Below are positions 1 through 8,372 of a DNA stretch of 64,000 nt, piece after piece. Under the pieces are notes generated by a model. It was not told where the DNA came from. It did no database searches and was given only the letters and a program-made list of their open reading frames with translations. Location of the stretch: NCBI GenBank assembly GCA_964453665.1, contig CAYVQT010000002.1, positions 1-64,000 of the forward strand, in the 5' to 3' direction. Source of the stretch: DAOUTY01 sp964453665 (GTDB taxonomy: Bacteria > Chloroflexota > Dehalococcoidia > SZUA-161). Position numbers and translations under genes: made by a program. How positions within the stretch are numbered: position 1 is the first letter of the stretch; every line of letters starts with the position of its first letter.

Positions 1-84
1 GAAGATGGCCGGTTTGGAGCGAAACCGGTGTCCGATTTCACCGAAATACGCAGGTTGTTAGAAACTCAGCCATTTGAAGAATGA
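1..84 (+). CDS. C-terminal end of an unknown protein (partial)
   Basis: Frame 1 is open from the first base and ends at a TGA at 82-84, giving 27 residues that finish LLETQPFEE. The composition looks like an ordinary soluble C-terminus, and the other two forward frames read less naturally. The gene starts outside the window and the family cannot be recognised. A short GC hairpin followed by TTTT near 196-219 could be its terminator. Confidence 0.35.
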   Translation, partial: EDGRFGAKPVSDFTEIRRLLETQPFEE

Positions 85-226
85 TTCCTCTATACTTGAA
101 ATGTACAGTAGCAGCATAGCATCGTATACGTAATTAATCAACTACCTAATGAATAATTGTAGTCAACGCAGAAAAACGATATAATTCTCGCAAGAAAATA
201 GGAAAGCGGCCTCCGCCTTTTATATA

Positions 227-277
227 GCCTGCTTTGGGACCATGAGGCCAGCGGTTCAAATCCGCCCACCCCGACCA
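227..277 (+). pseudogene. tRNA-Pro(UGG) 3' fragment
   Basis: The sequence reads as the 3' half of a bacterial tRNA-Pro: an anticodon loop TTTGGGA with TGG at 235-237, a T loop TTCAAAT at 255-261 with four of five T-stem pairs, an acceptor strand CACCCCG at 267-273, discriminator A and an encoded CCA at 275-277. The anticodon stem has mismatches. The expected 5' half (acceptor CGGGGTG and D arm) is absent from the preceding 200 bases. It is therefore a remnant, not a working tRNA. tRNA 3' ends are classic attachment sites for integrases, so this may be the scar of an integrated element lying to the left. Confidence 0.6.
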
Positions 278-347
278 CTGTATGAAATCATACCGCTTGC
301 TTGCACATCCAGGTATAATGTAGCCCGGGTAGAAAGGGTGTCTATCG

Positions 348-1049
348 TTGGAGGATAACGTTAAAGCGGGACCGGACAGTATTCTGGAAAACGTATACGT
401 CGACAAGGTCGGCGTTATCAGGCTGGACGACCATGTGGATACCCCGGTATGGCGCAGGGCAAGGGAGCTGCTGCCCGGCTCGAAGTCGGTAATCGTACTC
501 GCTCTTGAGGTCTTCTCCGAGGTGGTTAAATACCTGAGCTCTAAAAGGCAGATAGGGGAGATGTCGCTGCGCGATCTCTTCATCCGGAATCTGGAGGTAG
601 TTGACGGTCAGCTCGATTGGGAGGCTTACAGGATTGTAAAGAAGCTTCACGGTATGGGATTCTCCGGGCTGTCCCTGACCGCGGGCGGCGCTCCCTATGA
701 CAGCAGGTTCCTGGGAGGTTCTCTATCCTACGTTCCTGTTGCTCAACTGGCGGGGCTGGGTGTTGTCGGATGGCACAGTATGCTGATAACGCCCGAGTAT
801 GGAGCGAGAGTAAGGCTGGCCTTAGTACTTACCGACGCCCCGCTGGAGCCGAGAACTTTAGAGGCTGGAGATATACCCTGCATCGAGTGCGGCGGCGCCT
901 GTATCAGGGTATGTCCCGTGAAAGCGATTGGGAAGCCTCAGAAGGGTGAGCAGTATCGAATCGACAAGTATGCCTGTAGCACATACCTGGAGGCAACGGC
1001 AAGCTGCTCAGAGTGTTTGAAGGTCTGTCCGGCAGGCAGGGTGCCCTGA
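348..1049 (+). CDS. Small 4Fe-4S protein related to epoxyqueuosine reductase
   Basis: This 233-residue protein carries two C-terminal cysteine clusters. The first begins at residue 178 (CIECGGACIRVCP, spacing C-x2-C-x3-C-x3-C-P) and the second lies near the end (CSECLKVCPAG). The arrangement matches the ferredoxin part of the QueG/reductive-dehalogenase-like superfamily, and the N-terminal part has the SLTAGGAPYDSR and GVVGWHSM stretches seen in short QueG relatives. It is much shorter than true QueG (about 350 residues or more) and has no Tat signal, so it is neither a standard QueG nor an RdhA. The start is a TTG preceded by AGAAAGGG. It probably handles electrons in the cytoplasm; the substrate is unknown. 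Confidence 0.7.
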   Translation: MEDNVKAGPDSILENVYVDKVGVIRLDDHVDTPVWRRARELLPGSKSVIVLALEVFSEVVKYLSSKRQIGEMSLRDLFIRNLEVVDGQLDWEAYRIVKKLHGMGFSGLSLTAGGAPYDSRFLGGSLSYVPVAQLAGLGVVGWHSMLITPEYGARVRLALVLTDAPLEPRTLEAGDIPCIECGGACIRVCPVKAIGKPQKGEQYRIDKYACSTYLEATASCSECLKVCPAGRVP

Positions 1050-1134
1050 GGCTGTGACCGCTTTATAGACGGTATCTATAAATACACGTTGTATCACCTG
1101 ACGCCCGTATTTTCTTTATCCACCCTATATCCGG

Positions 1135-1163
1135 TTGACATCCCCGATGGTCTATGGTAAATG
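1135..1163 (+). promoter_or_regulatory. Possible promoter of the acyl-CoA synthetase gene
   Basis: A perfect TTGACA (1135-1140) is followed after 17 bases by TAAATG (1158-1163), a weak -10. It would give a leader of about 120 bases before the GTG start at 1290. A small inverted repeat TATAGA-CGGTA-TCTATA lies just upstream and may end the previous transcript. Confidence 0.3.
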
Positions 1164-1289
1164 TTGGTGCACATCAGGTACCGCAGTCTATGATTTACCG
1201 CTGCACTTCCGCTACCGGTTACAAAAGGGACAGGCCCCGGTGTTGCCCCGCAGAGGGCAGAAATATCGTGTTCTGGAAGGAGGACAAAC

Positions 1290-2882
1290 GTGGAGGATAA
1301 GCAGGCAATAGAGAAGGCACTGGGAAGGAGACTTCTTCTGGGGGAGATGATGGCCCGCAACAGCCGTAAGTTCCCCGACAAGGAGGCGCTGATATACGGA
1401 GATACGCGCTTGACCTATAAGCAGCTCAACGCGCGTATCAATCGACTGTCCCATGCCTTGCTGGACCTCGGCATCGGGAAGGGAGCGAAGGTGGCGATAC
1501 TGGCCTTCAACTGCAACCAGTTCATGGAGGCCTACTTCGCTCTGGCGAAGATCGGGGGGGTGGCCGTGCCCCTCAACTTCCGCCTCCACCCGGAGGAGCT
1601 CAAATATATCATAGAAAACTCCGATGCGGAGGCGTTGATTGTTGGGGAGGCGTTTGTCGAAACCGCCAGGGGTATCCGGAACGAACTGCCTCAGGTCAAG
1701 AATTACATTTCGATAACGGATGAGCCGGTGGACGGTATGCTTCAGTTTGAGGCCTGGATCGCGAAGTACCCGGAAGATGAGCCGCTCGTTCTCGTCGATG
1801 AAAATGACCCCGCATTCATCATGTACACCGCCGGGACCACGGGCAGGCCCAAGGGAGCCGTCATCACCAACAAGAATGAAATAGTGCTGTGGATGCTGGG
1901 GGCCGCCTTCGTGTTCTCCGAGCCGGGGCTTCCCGACCTCTGGAACTGCCGGGCATTTGGAGCGCCTCCAATATTTCACCTGGCGTCGTTCGGTTTCTGC
2001 CAGTGGATGTTCTTCCTGGGCGCCACCGTGGTGCTGCCCGTCGAGGTTTTCAATCCGGAGTACATAATGAAGACCATCGAAAAGGAGAGGATCAACGCGA
2101 TCGTCCTGGTGCCCGCCATGACCAGCTTCCTGCTGATGCTGCCGGACCTGGATAAATACGACACCAGTTCCCTGCAAGTCTGGGGGTCGTCGGGGGCGAT
2201 TCTGCCCACCGAGACCCGCCGGCAGATGAAGGAGCACTTCCCCAACGTCAGGATATTCGATTTGTTCGGGATGACGGAGATGAGCGCGCTGGTTTCCGGG
2301 CTTCTGCCGAGCGAATCCGAGGGCCGGGAGGCATCGGTGGGCAAAGCGCTGCCGTTCATCGAGATACGGGTCGTGGATGACAATGACAACGATGTCCCGG
2401 CAGGCGTGGTGGGTGAAGCGGTCTACCGGGGGCCGACCGTGCTGAAGGAGTACTACAAGAACCCGGAGGCCACGGCGGAGGCGACGAGGGGCGGCTGGTT
2501 CCACTCGGGCGACCTGGTCAGGCGCGATGAGGAGGGGTTCCTTTATATCGTGGACCGGAAGAAGGACATGATCAACAGCGGCGGGGAGAATATCTATCCC
2601 GCAGAGATCGAGGCGGTCCTCTCCAGACATCCCAAGATACAGGAGTCTGCGGTTATCGGGGTGCACGATGAGGAGTGGGGCGAAGCGGTTAAGGCCATCG
2701 TAGTCCCTAAACCGGGAGAAACGGTGACCGGGGAAGAGGTCGTGGCGTTCTGTAAGAGCAATCTGGCCAGCTTCAAGAAGCCCAAATCGGTTGACTTTAT
2801 CGATGCTCTGCCCCGCAACGCGATGGGAAAAGTGCTTAAAACGGTGCTCAGGGAGCAGTACGGCAGGTCAGTTAAATACTAG
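1290..2882 (+). CDS. Acyl-CoA synthetase (AMP-forming)
   Basis: The protein activates a carboxylic acid to its acyl-CoA through an acyl-adenylate. All hallmarks of the ANL superfamily are visible: the P-loop YTAGTTGRPKG near residue 178, GMTEMS near 326, the hinge region HSGDLVRRDEEGFLYIVDRKK near 404, GGENIYPAEIE, and the C-terminal catalytic lysine in PRNAMGK near 513. Its 530 residues are normal for fatty-acid or aryl-CoA ligases. The GTG start has a strong AAGGAGG ribosome site. The gene stands alone on the plus strand but fits the acyl-CoA catabolism encoded further along. The actual acid cannot be told from sequence. Confidence 0.92.
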   Translation: MEDKQAIEKALGRRLLLGEMMARNSRKFPDKEALIYGDTRLTYKQLNARINRLSHALLDLGIGKGAKVAILAFNCNQFMEAYFALAKIGGVAVPLNFRLHPEELKYIIENSDAEALIVGEAFVETARGIRNELPQVKNYISITDEPVDGMLQFEAWIAKYPEDEPLVLVDENDPAFIMYTAGTTGRPKGAVITNKNEIVLWMLGAAFVFSEPGLPDLWNCRAFGAPPIFHLASFGFCQWMFFLGATVVLPVEVFNPEYIMKTIEKERINAIVLVPAMTSFLLMLPDLDKYDTSSLQVWGSSGAILPTETRRQMKEHFPNVRIFDLFGMTEMSALVSGLLPSESEGREASVGKALPFIEIRVVDDNDNDVPAGVVGEAVYRGPTVLKEYYKNPEATAEATRGGWFHSGDLVRRDEEGFLYIVDRKKDMINSGGENIYPAEIEAVLSRHPKIQESAVIGVHDEEWGEAVKAIVVPKPGETVTGEEVVAFCKSNLASFKKPKSVDFIDALPRNAMGKVLKTVLREQYGRSVKY

Positions 2883-2916
2883 CCGGAGTTTGCAGAATCT
2901 GATTTTGTATCTATCG

Positions 2917-3117
2917 TCAGGGTTTCCGGTATTCCTCGACAATTAAGGCGAAGATATCTTCCGCCTTGAACCTGCGGTCTCTGCGGCGGCCGGTGCGGGA
3001 TGTCGCAAGTATCCCCAGGTCACTCCAGCGCCTTACGGTGTCGCCGTGTATGTTAAGCAGCCGGCTGACGTCTTTCACGCTCAGCATGCCGGTTATTTCG
3101 CTACTGCCGTTCTTCAT
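2917..3117 (-). CDS. Small MerR/excisionase-like helix-turn-helix protein
   Basis: This 66-residue protein is almost only a winged HTH of the MerR/excisionase (DUF-type HTH_17) kind: LSVKDVSRLLNIHGDTVRRWSD followed by the basic wing RTGRRRDRRFKAEDI. It lies about 100 bases downstream of the long coiled-coil gene on the same strand and probably ends that operon. A homologue (residues TVRRWSD, DRR and a D in the wing conserved) lies at 61094-61309 before a response regulator. It should bind DNA, but it has no sensor or dimerisation domain of its own, so a partner may supply these. The target is unknown. Confidence 0.8.
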   Translation of the reverse strand: MKNGSSEITGMLSVKDVSRLLNIHGDTVRRWSDLGILATSRTGRRRDRRFKAEDIFALIVEEYRKP

Positions 3118-3218
3118 CTTATCTCTACCGGACCGCCGGTTGATGTATCTGCTTTAAGTGCGAAAGAGCATGGCTCAAGAATATACGGTTATATCACGCG
3201 GGTACCAAAGCTCATAGT

Positions 3219-6200
3219 TCATGATGTGGTAGTTACTATGACTCTCCTTACGGGATGGGCTTCCGGCCCCTGACGTCCCGGAACGGCGCTTTCGGAGCCG
3301 GGCAGTTCCTCCGTGAGATCAGCTACGCCCGGAATTGCACCTATAAGGCTGCCAAGCTGGGTAGGCCCGTGCAGTACTACTCGAATGGTTATGCCTTTGT
3401 CTACCGAACCTCCCAGGTTAAGTACTTCCAGTTCGGGGGTCTCTTTCAGGTGCTTGTGTATTCTCAGCATCTGCTCAAGGGTTATGGGAGGAGGCAGTGC
3501 CAGCTCCACGGTGCCGCTGAAGAGGCCAAGGTCATCCTCTTTGTGGCAGGATGCGGGCTGCCCGGATGCCTCTTCGGATGCGGCAGCGCCGTGCTCATGT
3601 GGGACCGGGCCTGGCTCTACAGGACTGGATGTCTGACTGATTTCAGTCGTTACTGAATCGGACTCTTTTGCCAGGCTTTCCGCGAGAGACAGCAGGTCCT
3701 GATGGGTTTTATCAAGCAGTGTTCTGACGTCTCCCTCAGGTATCTTTTTCTTACTGGCCGTCGCCAACAGTCGCATTGTCTCCCTTCGGAGGGTTTGGGC
3801 TTTACCTTCTACCGTTTTCTTTGCGTCCTGTATTGTCTGTCTGGCGGCAAGCCCGGGTTCGGGCAGCGATTGAGTGCTATCCCCGGCCTTCCTCGTAGCC
3901 TCTTCAATAATCTGACCGGCCTTCTGCTCGGCCTCAGCGATGATAGTGTTTGCTTCGTCTTCAGCCTTCTTCCTGGCCTCCTCGGTGATCGTGCTGGCTG
4001 TCTGTTCGGCTTCGGAGACGAGGTTGCCGGAGTCCGCGGCCCTTTTTTCGGCTTCCTCCAATATGGATTTAGCCTTCTCCCCGGCCCGGGCGATGATATT
4101 CTCTGCTTCCTCCTGGGCCCTGCTCCTGGCCTCGTCTATGATCTGGCCGCTCTCGGTTTCGGCCTCTGAGAGGCTCGTGGTATGTTCCTCGGCCTTCCTC
4201 GTAGCCTCTTCTATAATCTGACCGGCCTTCTGCTCGGCCTCAGCGATGATATTGCTGGCATCGTCGCTTGTCTTTTTCTTCGCTTCTTCGATAATCTGGC
4301 TGGCTGTCTGTTCAGCTTCGGAGACGAGGTTGCCGGAGTCCGCGGCACTTTTTTCGGCTTCCTCTACTATGGATTTAGCCTTCTCCCCGGCCCGGGCGAT
4401 GATATTCTCTGCTTCCTCCTGGGCCCTGCTCCTGGCCTCGTCTATGATCTGGCCGCTCTCGGTTTCGGCCTCTGAGAGGCTCGTGGTATGTTCCTCGGCC
4501 TTCCTCGTAGCCTCTTCTATAATCTGACCGGCCTTCTGCTCGGCCTCAGCGATGATATTGCTGGCATCGGCCCCGGCCTTCGTCGTGGCCTCTTCTATAA
4601 TCTGACCGGCCTTCTGCTCTGCTTCAGCAAGAAAGCTGCTCGCGGCTGAAGCCCTCTTCTCCGCCTCCTCGATAACGAGGTTTGCGAGCTGTTCTGCCTC
4701 TGTAACAATTACGCCTGCGCTGTCTTCTGCTCGCTTCTTAACGTCGTCGATGACCTGCTTTGCTTTCTGCTCGGCTTCGGAAACCAGACTGCTTGCGGCT
4801 GCGGCTTGTTTGTCCGCTTCTTCAGTGACCTGTTTCGCAGTTTGCTCAGCCTGCTCGATTATGGAACCGGCATCAGCCTCTGCCTGCTTTCTGGCGTCTT
4901 CTGCTATCTGATTGGCAGCTTGTTTGGCTTCGGCCAGAACCCTGGCTGTCTGTTCCTCCGCGCTCCTGTTTGCCTCCTCGACAATCTGGCTCGCCGTGGA
5001 CTCGGCTTCGGAAACCAGTTCGCTGGCTGCGGCTGCCTGTTTCTCTGCTTCCTCGATTACTTCTTTTGCGGTCTGCTTAGATTGCTCGACTATGGAGCCT
5101 GCGTCTTCCTCGGCCCGCTGACGGGCCTGACCGACGATCTGAGTGGCTTCCTGCTGGGCCTGTGCGACGATGTCGTTTGCATCCCCGGCCCTTTTCCGTG
5201 CCTCTGCGATAATCTGCATAGCCGTCCGCTCAGCCTCTGAGACGATAATGCTGGTAGCTGCGGCTTGTTTCTCTGCTTCTTCGGTGACCTGTTTCGCGGC
5301 ATGTTGAGCTTCCGCCAGAGTCCTGGCTGCCTGGTCTTCCGCCCTGTTGTTCGCTTCCTTCAGAATCTGGCTGGCTCTCTGCTCAGCCTCTGAAAGGAGG
5401 GTGCTGGCGGCGGCCTCTTTGCCCTGTGCCTCCCCGGTAACCTGTTCCGCGGTCTGCCTGGCCTGCGCTATGATAGAGCTTGCGTTCTCCTCGGCCTGCT
5501 TTCTGGACTCTTCTATAATCTGATTGGCGGCATGCTCGGCTTCCGATAAAGCTCTTACCACCTGATCTTCCGCCCTGTTGTTCGCTTCCTCCAGAATCTG
5601 GCTGGCTCTCTGCTCAGCCTCTGACACTATGGCGCTTGCGGCAGCGTCCTTTCTTTCCGCCTCCCCGGTTATCCGGGCGGCAGTCTGCTCAGCCTCTGCG
5701 ATGATGCTCCTGGCATTATCGTCCGCGTGGTTCTTCGCGTCGGTGACAATCTGGCCGGCGGTCTGTTCAGCTTCTGAAAGCACCTTGCCAGCGTCTTCCT
5801 CTGCCCTCTTAGCTGCTTCTTCGATAATCTGGCTGGCTCTCTGCTCGGCTTCGGAAACCAGATCGCTGGCGGCGGCAGATTTACTCTCTGCCTCCCCGGT
5901 AATGTGTTCTGCGGTCTGCTCAGCCTGTGCAACGATACGGCCGGCGTCATCTTGGGCTTGATGTTTTGCCTCCTCGATAATATTACTGGCAGACTGTTCG
6001 GCTTCCAGTAGGGCTCTGGATGTCTCTTCCCCCGCCTTTTTATTGGCCTCTTCAAGGATATGGTTCGCCCTCTGCTCAGCCTCGGAAACCATATTACTGG
6101 CTGCAACGGATTGTTTTTCCGCTTCCTCTGTGACCAGAGCGGCCTGCTGCTGCGCCTGTGTGACGGTAGAGTTGGCGTTATCTTCGGCCTGCCGTTTTGC

Positions 6201-6851
6201 CTCCTCGATTATCTGATTAGCGGCCTGATGGGCTTCCGACACGGCCCTGGTTGTCTCTGCATCCGCCCTTCTCTTTGCCTCCTCCAGAATCTGGCTGGCT
6301 CTCTGCTCGGCTTGAGTAACGATCTTGGCGGCTTCGGGCTTACGCTTGTCCTTTGCCTCATCTACTATCCTCTGGGCCTTTCGTTCCGCCTCGGAGATGA
6401 TCCTGTTTGCCTCTGGTTTGGCTTTATTGGTCGCCTCTTCAATTATCTTGTTGGAGTTGCGTTCAGCCTCCGTGATTATCCTGCGTGCCTCGGCCTCTCC
6501 TTGATCCCTGGCCCTATCGACAGTCTGCCGCGCTGCCTCCTCGGCTTGATTAGCAATACCGCCGGCCTGAACCTTCGCATTCTCGCTGGCCTCCTCAATT
6601 ATCTGGCTGGCTTTCAACCGGGCCTCGGCGATAATCTTCCTTGCCTCGCGCTCAGCCTGCCGCTTCGCCTCTTCCATGATCTGACTGCGGGTCTCCTCCA
6701 CAGTCTCAGCCAGTATTTCCTGGCCTCTCCTTCTCGCTCTGGCCTCAGCTTCAGCAATGATGTTAGCTGCCCGCTTCTCAGCTTCGATAAGTGCTGAGTC
6801 CGTGGGCCTTGTGGGCGAATCCTGGGTCTCCAGTCGACCGGCCTCAACCAT
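3219..6851 (-). CDS. 1,210-residue hendecad coiled-coil protein with C-terminal ferredoxin-like-fold domain
   Basis: From about residue 20 to 1060 the protein is an uninterrupted Ala/Glu-rich repeat. Two 11-residue blocks such as IIAEAEQKAGQ and IIEEATRKAEE alternate with short spacers. This 11-residue spacing is typical of right-handed hendecad coiled coils, and glycine or proline is very rare. After a short basic linker the last ~110 residues form a separate domain (VELALPPPITLEQML, LEVLNLGGSVDKG, ITIRVVLHGP, LGSLIGAIPGV) whose strand-helix-strand-strand-helix-strand order suggests a ferredoxin-like fold. There is no signal peptide or membrane helix. The start overlaps the end of the GAF gene by 8 bases, implying translational coupling. 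The function is unknown; a cytoplasmic scaffold or filament is possible. Confidence 0.85.
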   Translation of the reverse strand: MVEAGRLETQDSPTRPTDSALIEAEKRAANIIAEAEARARRRGQEILAETVEETRSQIMEEAKRQAEREARKIIAEARLKASQIIEEASENAKVQAGGIANQAEEAARQTVDRARDQGEAEARRIITEAERNSNKIIEEATNKAKPEANRIISEAERKAQRIVDEAKDKRKPEAAKIVTQAEQRASQILEEAKRRADAETTRAVSEAHQAANQIIEEAKRQAEDNANSTVTQAQQQAALVTEEAEKQSVAASNMVSEAEQRANHILEEANKKAGEETSRALLEAEQSASNIIEEAKHQAQDDAGRIVAQAEQTAEHITGEAESKSAAASDLVSEAEQRASQIIEEAAKRAEEDAGKVLSEAEQTAGQIVTDAKNHADDNARSIIAEAEQTAARITGEAERKDAAASAIVSEAEQRASQILEEANNRAEDQVVRALSEAEHAANQIIEESRKQAEENASSIIAQARQTAEQVTGEAQGKEAAASTLLSEAEQRASQILKEANNRAEDQAARTLAEAQHAAKQVTEEAEKQAAATSIIVSEAERTAMQIIAEARKRAGDANDIVAQAQQEATQIVGQARQRAEEDAGSIVEQSKQTAKEVIEEAEKQAAAASELVSEAESTASQIVEEANRSAEEQTARVLAEAKQAANQIAEDARKQAEADAGSIIEQAEQTAKQVTEEADKQAAAASSLVSEAEQKAKQVIDDVKKRAEDSAGVIVTEAEQLANLVIEEAEKRASAASSFLAEAEQKAGQIIEEATTKAGADASNIIAEAEQKAGQIIEEATRKAEEHTTSLSEAETESGQIIDEARSRAQEEAENIIARAGEKAKSIVEEAEKSAADSGNLVSEAEQTASQIIEEAKKKTSDDASNIIAEAEQKAGQIIEEATRKAEEHTTSLSEAETESGQIIDEARSRAQEEAENIIARAGEKAKSILEEAEKRAADSGNLVSEAEQTASTITEEARKKAEDEANTIIAEAEQKAGQIIEEATRKAGDSTQSLPEPGLAARQTIQDAKKTVEGKAQTLRRETMRLLATASKKKIPEGDVRTLLDKTHQDLLSLAESLAKESDSVTTEISQTSSPVEPGPVPHEHGAAASEEASGQPASCHKEDDLGLFSGTVELALPPPITLEQMLRIHKHLKETPELEVLNLGGSVDKGITIRVVLHGPTQLGSLIGAIPGVADLTEELPGSESAVPGRQGPEAHPVRRVIVTTTS
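4007..4574. repeat. Near-identical 306-nt tandem duplication inside the coiled-coil gene
   Basis: Positions 4007-4268 recur at 4313-4574 with an offset of 306 bases (102 codons, frame kept). Differences are few, for example Val/Leu and Ser/Arg changes in the encoded segment SIVEEAEKSAADSG. The other repeats of the gene match only at the protein level, so this copy is recent. Confidence 0.8.
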
Positions 6852-7476
6852 TTCTTTGCCTCATTTGAGTGTTTGTATAGCAATGTATACCATCGTGCTT
6901 GGAACCAGCATCCCCTTGCATGTATGGGTCCAAATCAAACAGAGTCAAATTCCTGTCACTGAGATTTTCAAGCAGTTCCGAGAAGCGAACCTCGGAGTCC
7001 TGTATGGCTTCCTCGGCCAGCTCTATCTCGATCGCCGATGCGGCGATTGAAGCTACCGAAACGAGGGTTTGCAGGTCATGCTCATTGAAGTCGCTGCCGT
7101 CAAGCTTGTTTAGAACTTCAATGACGCCGATAACCTCGCCGTGGGCGACCAGCGGCGCGCACAGGATAGACTCGGTGGTAAATCCAGTAATCTCGTCGAT
7201 ATCCTGGCAAAAACGTTTGTCCTTATTAACATCATTCACAATTAGTGGCACGCCGTGGTCAGCAACCCAGCCCACGATGCCGGATTCTGTGCCCAAACTC
7301 GCCTGCTTCAGCAATCCTGCTGCGGGGCCGTGTACGAACTGAAAGCACAATTCCTGCTTCTCGGGGTCAATAAGGAGCACGGAAGCGGCAGCCGCATTAA
7401 GTTTCTCGGCAGTCACGCGCATGATTTCTTCAACCAGGCGTTGTATATATTCTATATTATCTCGAAGTGACTGCAT
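6844..7476 (-). CDS. GAF-domain sensor protein
   Basis: One GAF domain spans most of the protein: LNAAAASVLLIDPEKQELCF, GIVGWVADHGVPLIVNDV, FTTESILCAPLVAHGEVIGVIEVLNK and FNEHDLQTLVSVASIAASAIE are standard GAF strands and helices. A short helix and a tail of about 45 residues follow, with no output domain. The ATG at 7476 is preferred because GGGGAGGG precedes it; an in-frame ATG at 7533 would add 19 residues. The stop codon lies inside the start region of the coiled-coil gene, so the two are translationally coupled. GAF domains bind cyclic nucleotides, haem, metals or other small ligands; the ligand here is unknown. It may be the sensory part of a GAF/coil/HTH signalling unit. Confidence 0.85.
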   Translation of the reverse strand: MQSLRDNIEYIQRLVEEIMRVTAEKLNAAAASVLLIDPEKQELCFQFVHGPAAGLLKQASLGTESGIVGWVADHGVPLIVNDVNKDKRFCQDIDEITGFTTESILCAPLVAHGEVIGVIEVLNKLDGSDFNEHDLQTLVSVASIAASAIEIELAEEAIQDSEVRFSELLENLSDRNLTLFDLDPYMQGDAGSKHDGIHCYTNTQMRQRNG

Positions 7477-7533
7477 CGGGTAATAACCCTCCCCGGTTCG
7501 TTCGGCGCTCTCTGCACGTATACATCGAGCCAT

Positions 7534-8041
7534 TTAATAACAGCCTTCTCGATATATTGAAACACGTAAGCTGCTCCAGCCTTCTAACGTGATTTGGAAG
7601 CAGGCTGTAACACTTATGCAAGGTTATCGTTATAAATTGAATTGTTTATGACACCATGCTAAGTCCAAGCGCAACGATTGTAAATCGCCCAATAGTCCAT
7701 TATGAATAGGCAGATGGTGGGGGTGACAAAAGTAATCAGGCAGTAGGCAAGATGAAGTTAATATATAGCTAATAGTATCAGTAAACTGCATACGGAATTG
7801 ACTTTTCCTACAAGCTGAATCGTCTGTACTATTACCGATTTGAAGAAATAGTTAGCAATATCGTACTATGAACTTACAAAGGTGCTTTGAAAAGGGAGTT
7901 CCGGCGGGTTCTGGGAAGGGGCACCTTTAGCCCTGGCGCATAGTTCGGGCCGTATGTTTGCCGGACTCGTCATTGTCGGAAGCCAGATAGGAGGTTGGAT
8001 GAGGGGGGAGTCGGTTCTTCGGTAAGTCAGTCCGTATTCCC
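7534..8041. other. Intergenic region without a recognisable gene
   Basis: About 500 bases separate the divergently distant GAF operon start and the end of the Fe-S operon. It is AT-rich in its first half. No convincing ORF, hairpin terminator or RNA family could be recognised. The promoter of the GAF operon must lie near its left edge, but no clear -10/-35 pair stands out. Confidence 0.4.
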
Positions 8042-8353
8042 TTAACCGGGGCCTGTTATCGTAGTCAGACCGTCATGATGATAGGAGGCCTTGAGCAGGT
8101 TGAGGATGACCGGCCCCTTGAAGTCAAGGGAGCAGCACTCCTTTTCGAAATGGCGGCAGACGGTGCAGGTAACGCAGTATCTGTCTACTTCGCTTATGTT
8201 CTCGAAGATGTTGCAGTTCTCGGCGCTCCGGTCATACCATTCCTCAAGAAATTCCTCCATACCCACTCTGTGTGCGCGGAAGCTCCTGGGGCACTCGAGG
8301 CCGTTGAATACCCCTGGCTTGATCCTGTCGCTGTAGGGAAGCGACAGAGACAT
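8042..8353 (-). CDS. Cysteine-rich hypothetical protein
   Basis: A protein of about 103 residues with seven or more cysteines concentrated in the second half (NCNIFEN, YCVTCTVCRHFEKECC), suggesting metal or Fe-S binding. The ATG at 8353 is chosen because it lies 20 bases after the previous gene; an upstream in-frame start at 8410 would overlap that gene by 38 bases. It is the last gene of a minus-strand operon with two ferredoxin-type proteins and an ATC-hydrolase-like protein, and its job is probably tied to theirs. No family is recognised. Confidence 0.6.
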   Translation of the reverse strand: MSLSLPYSDRIKPGVFNGLECPRSFRAHRVGMEEFLEEWYDRSAENCNIFENISEVDRYCVTCTVCRHFEKECCSLDFKGPVILNLLKASYHHDGLTTITGPG

Positions 8354-8372
8354 GCCGAATTCATCTCTTATA

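Noticed and set aside
348..1049. Reductive dehalogenase (RdhA)
   Set aside because: Only the Fe-S part resembles RdhA; there is no Tat signal, the length is half of normal, and the cobalamin-binding part cannot be seen.
1212..2666. Open frame of 484 codons on the minus strand
   Set aside because: It lies fully antisense to the acyl-CoA synthetase gene, whose motifs are intact, and its product is His/Arg/Pro-rich without any domain.
3255..6797. Several plus-strand open frames rich in Leu, Cys and Phe
   Set aside because: They are antisense to the repeat-coding rod gene; the repeated GC-rich codons keep the other frames open.
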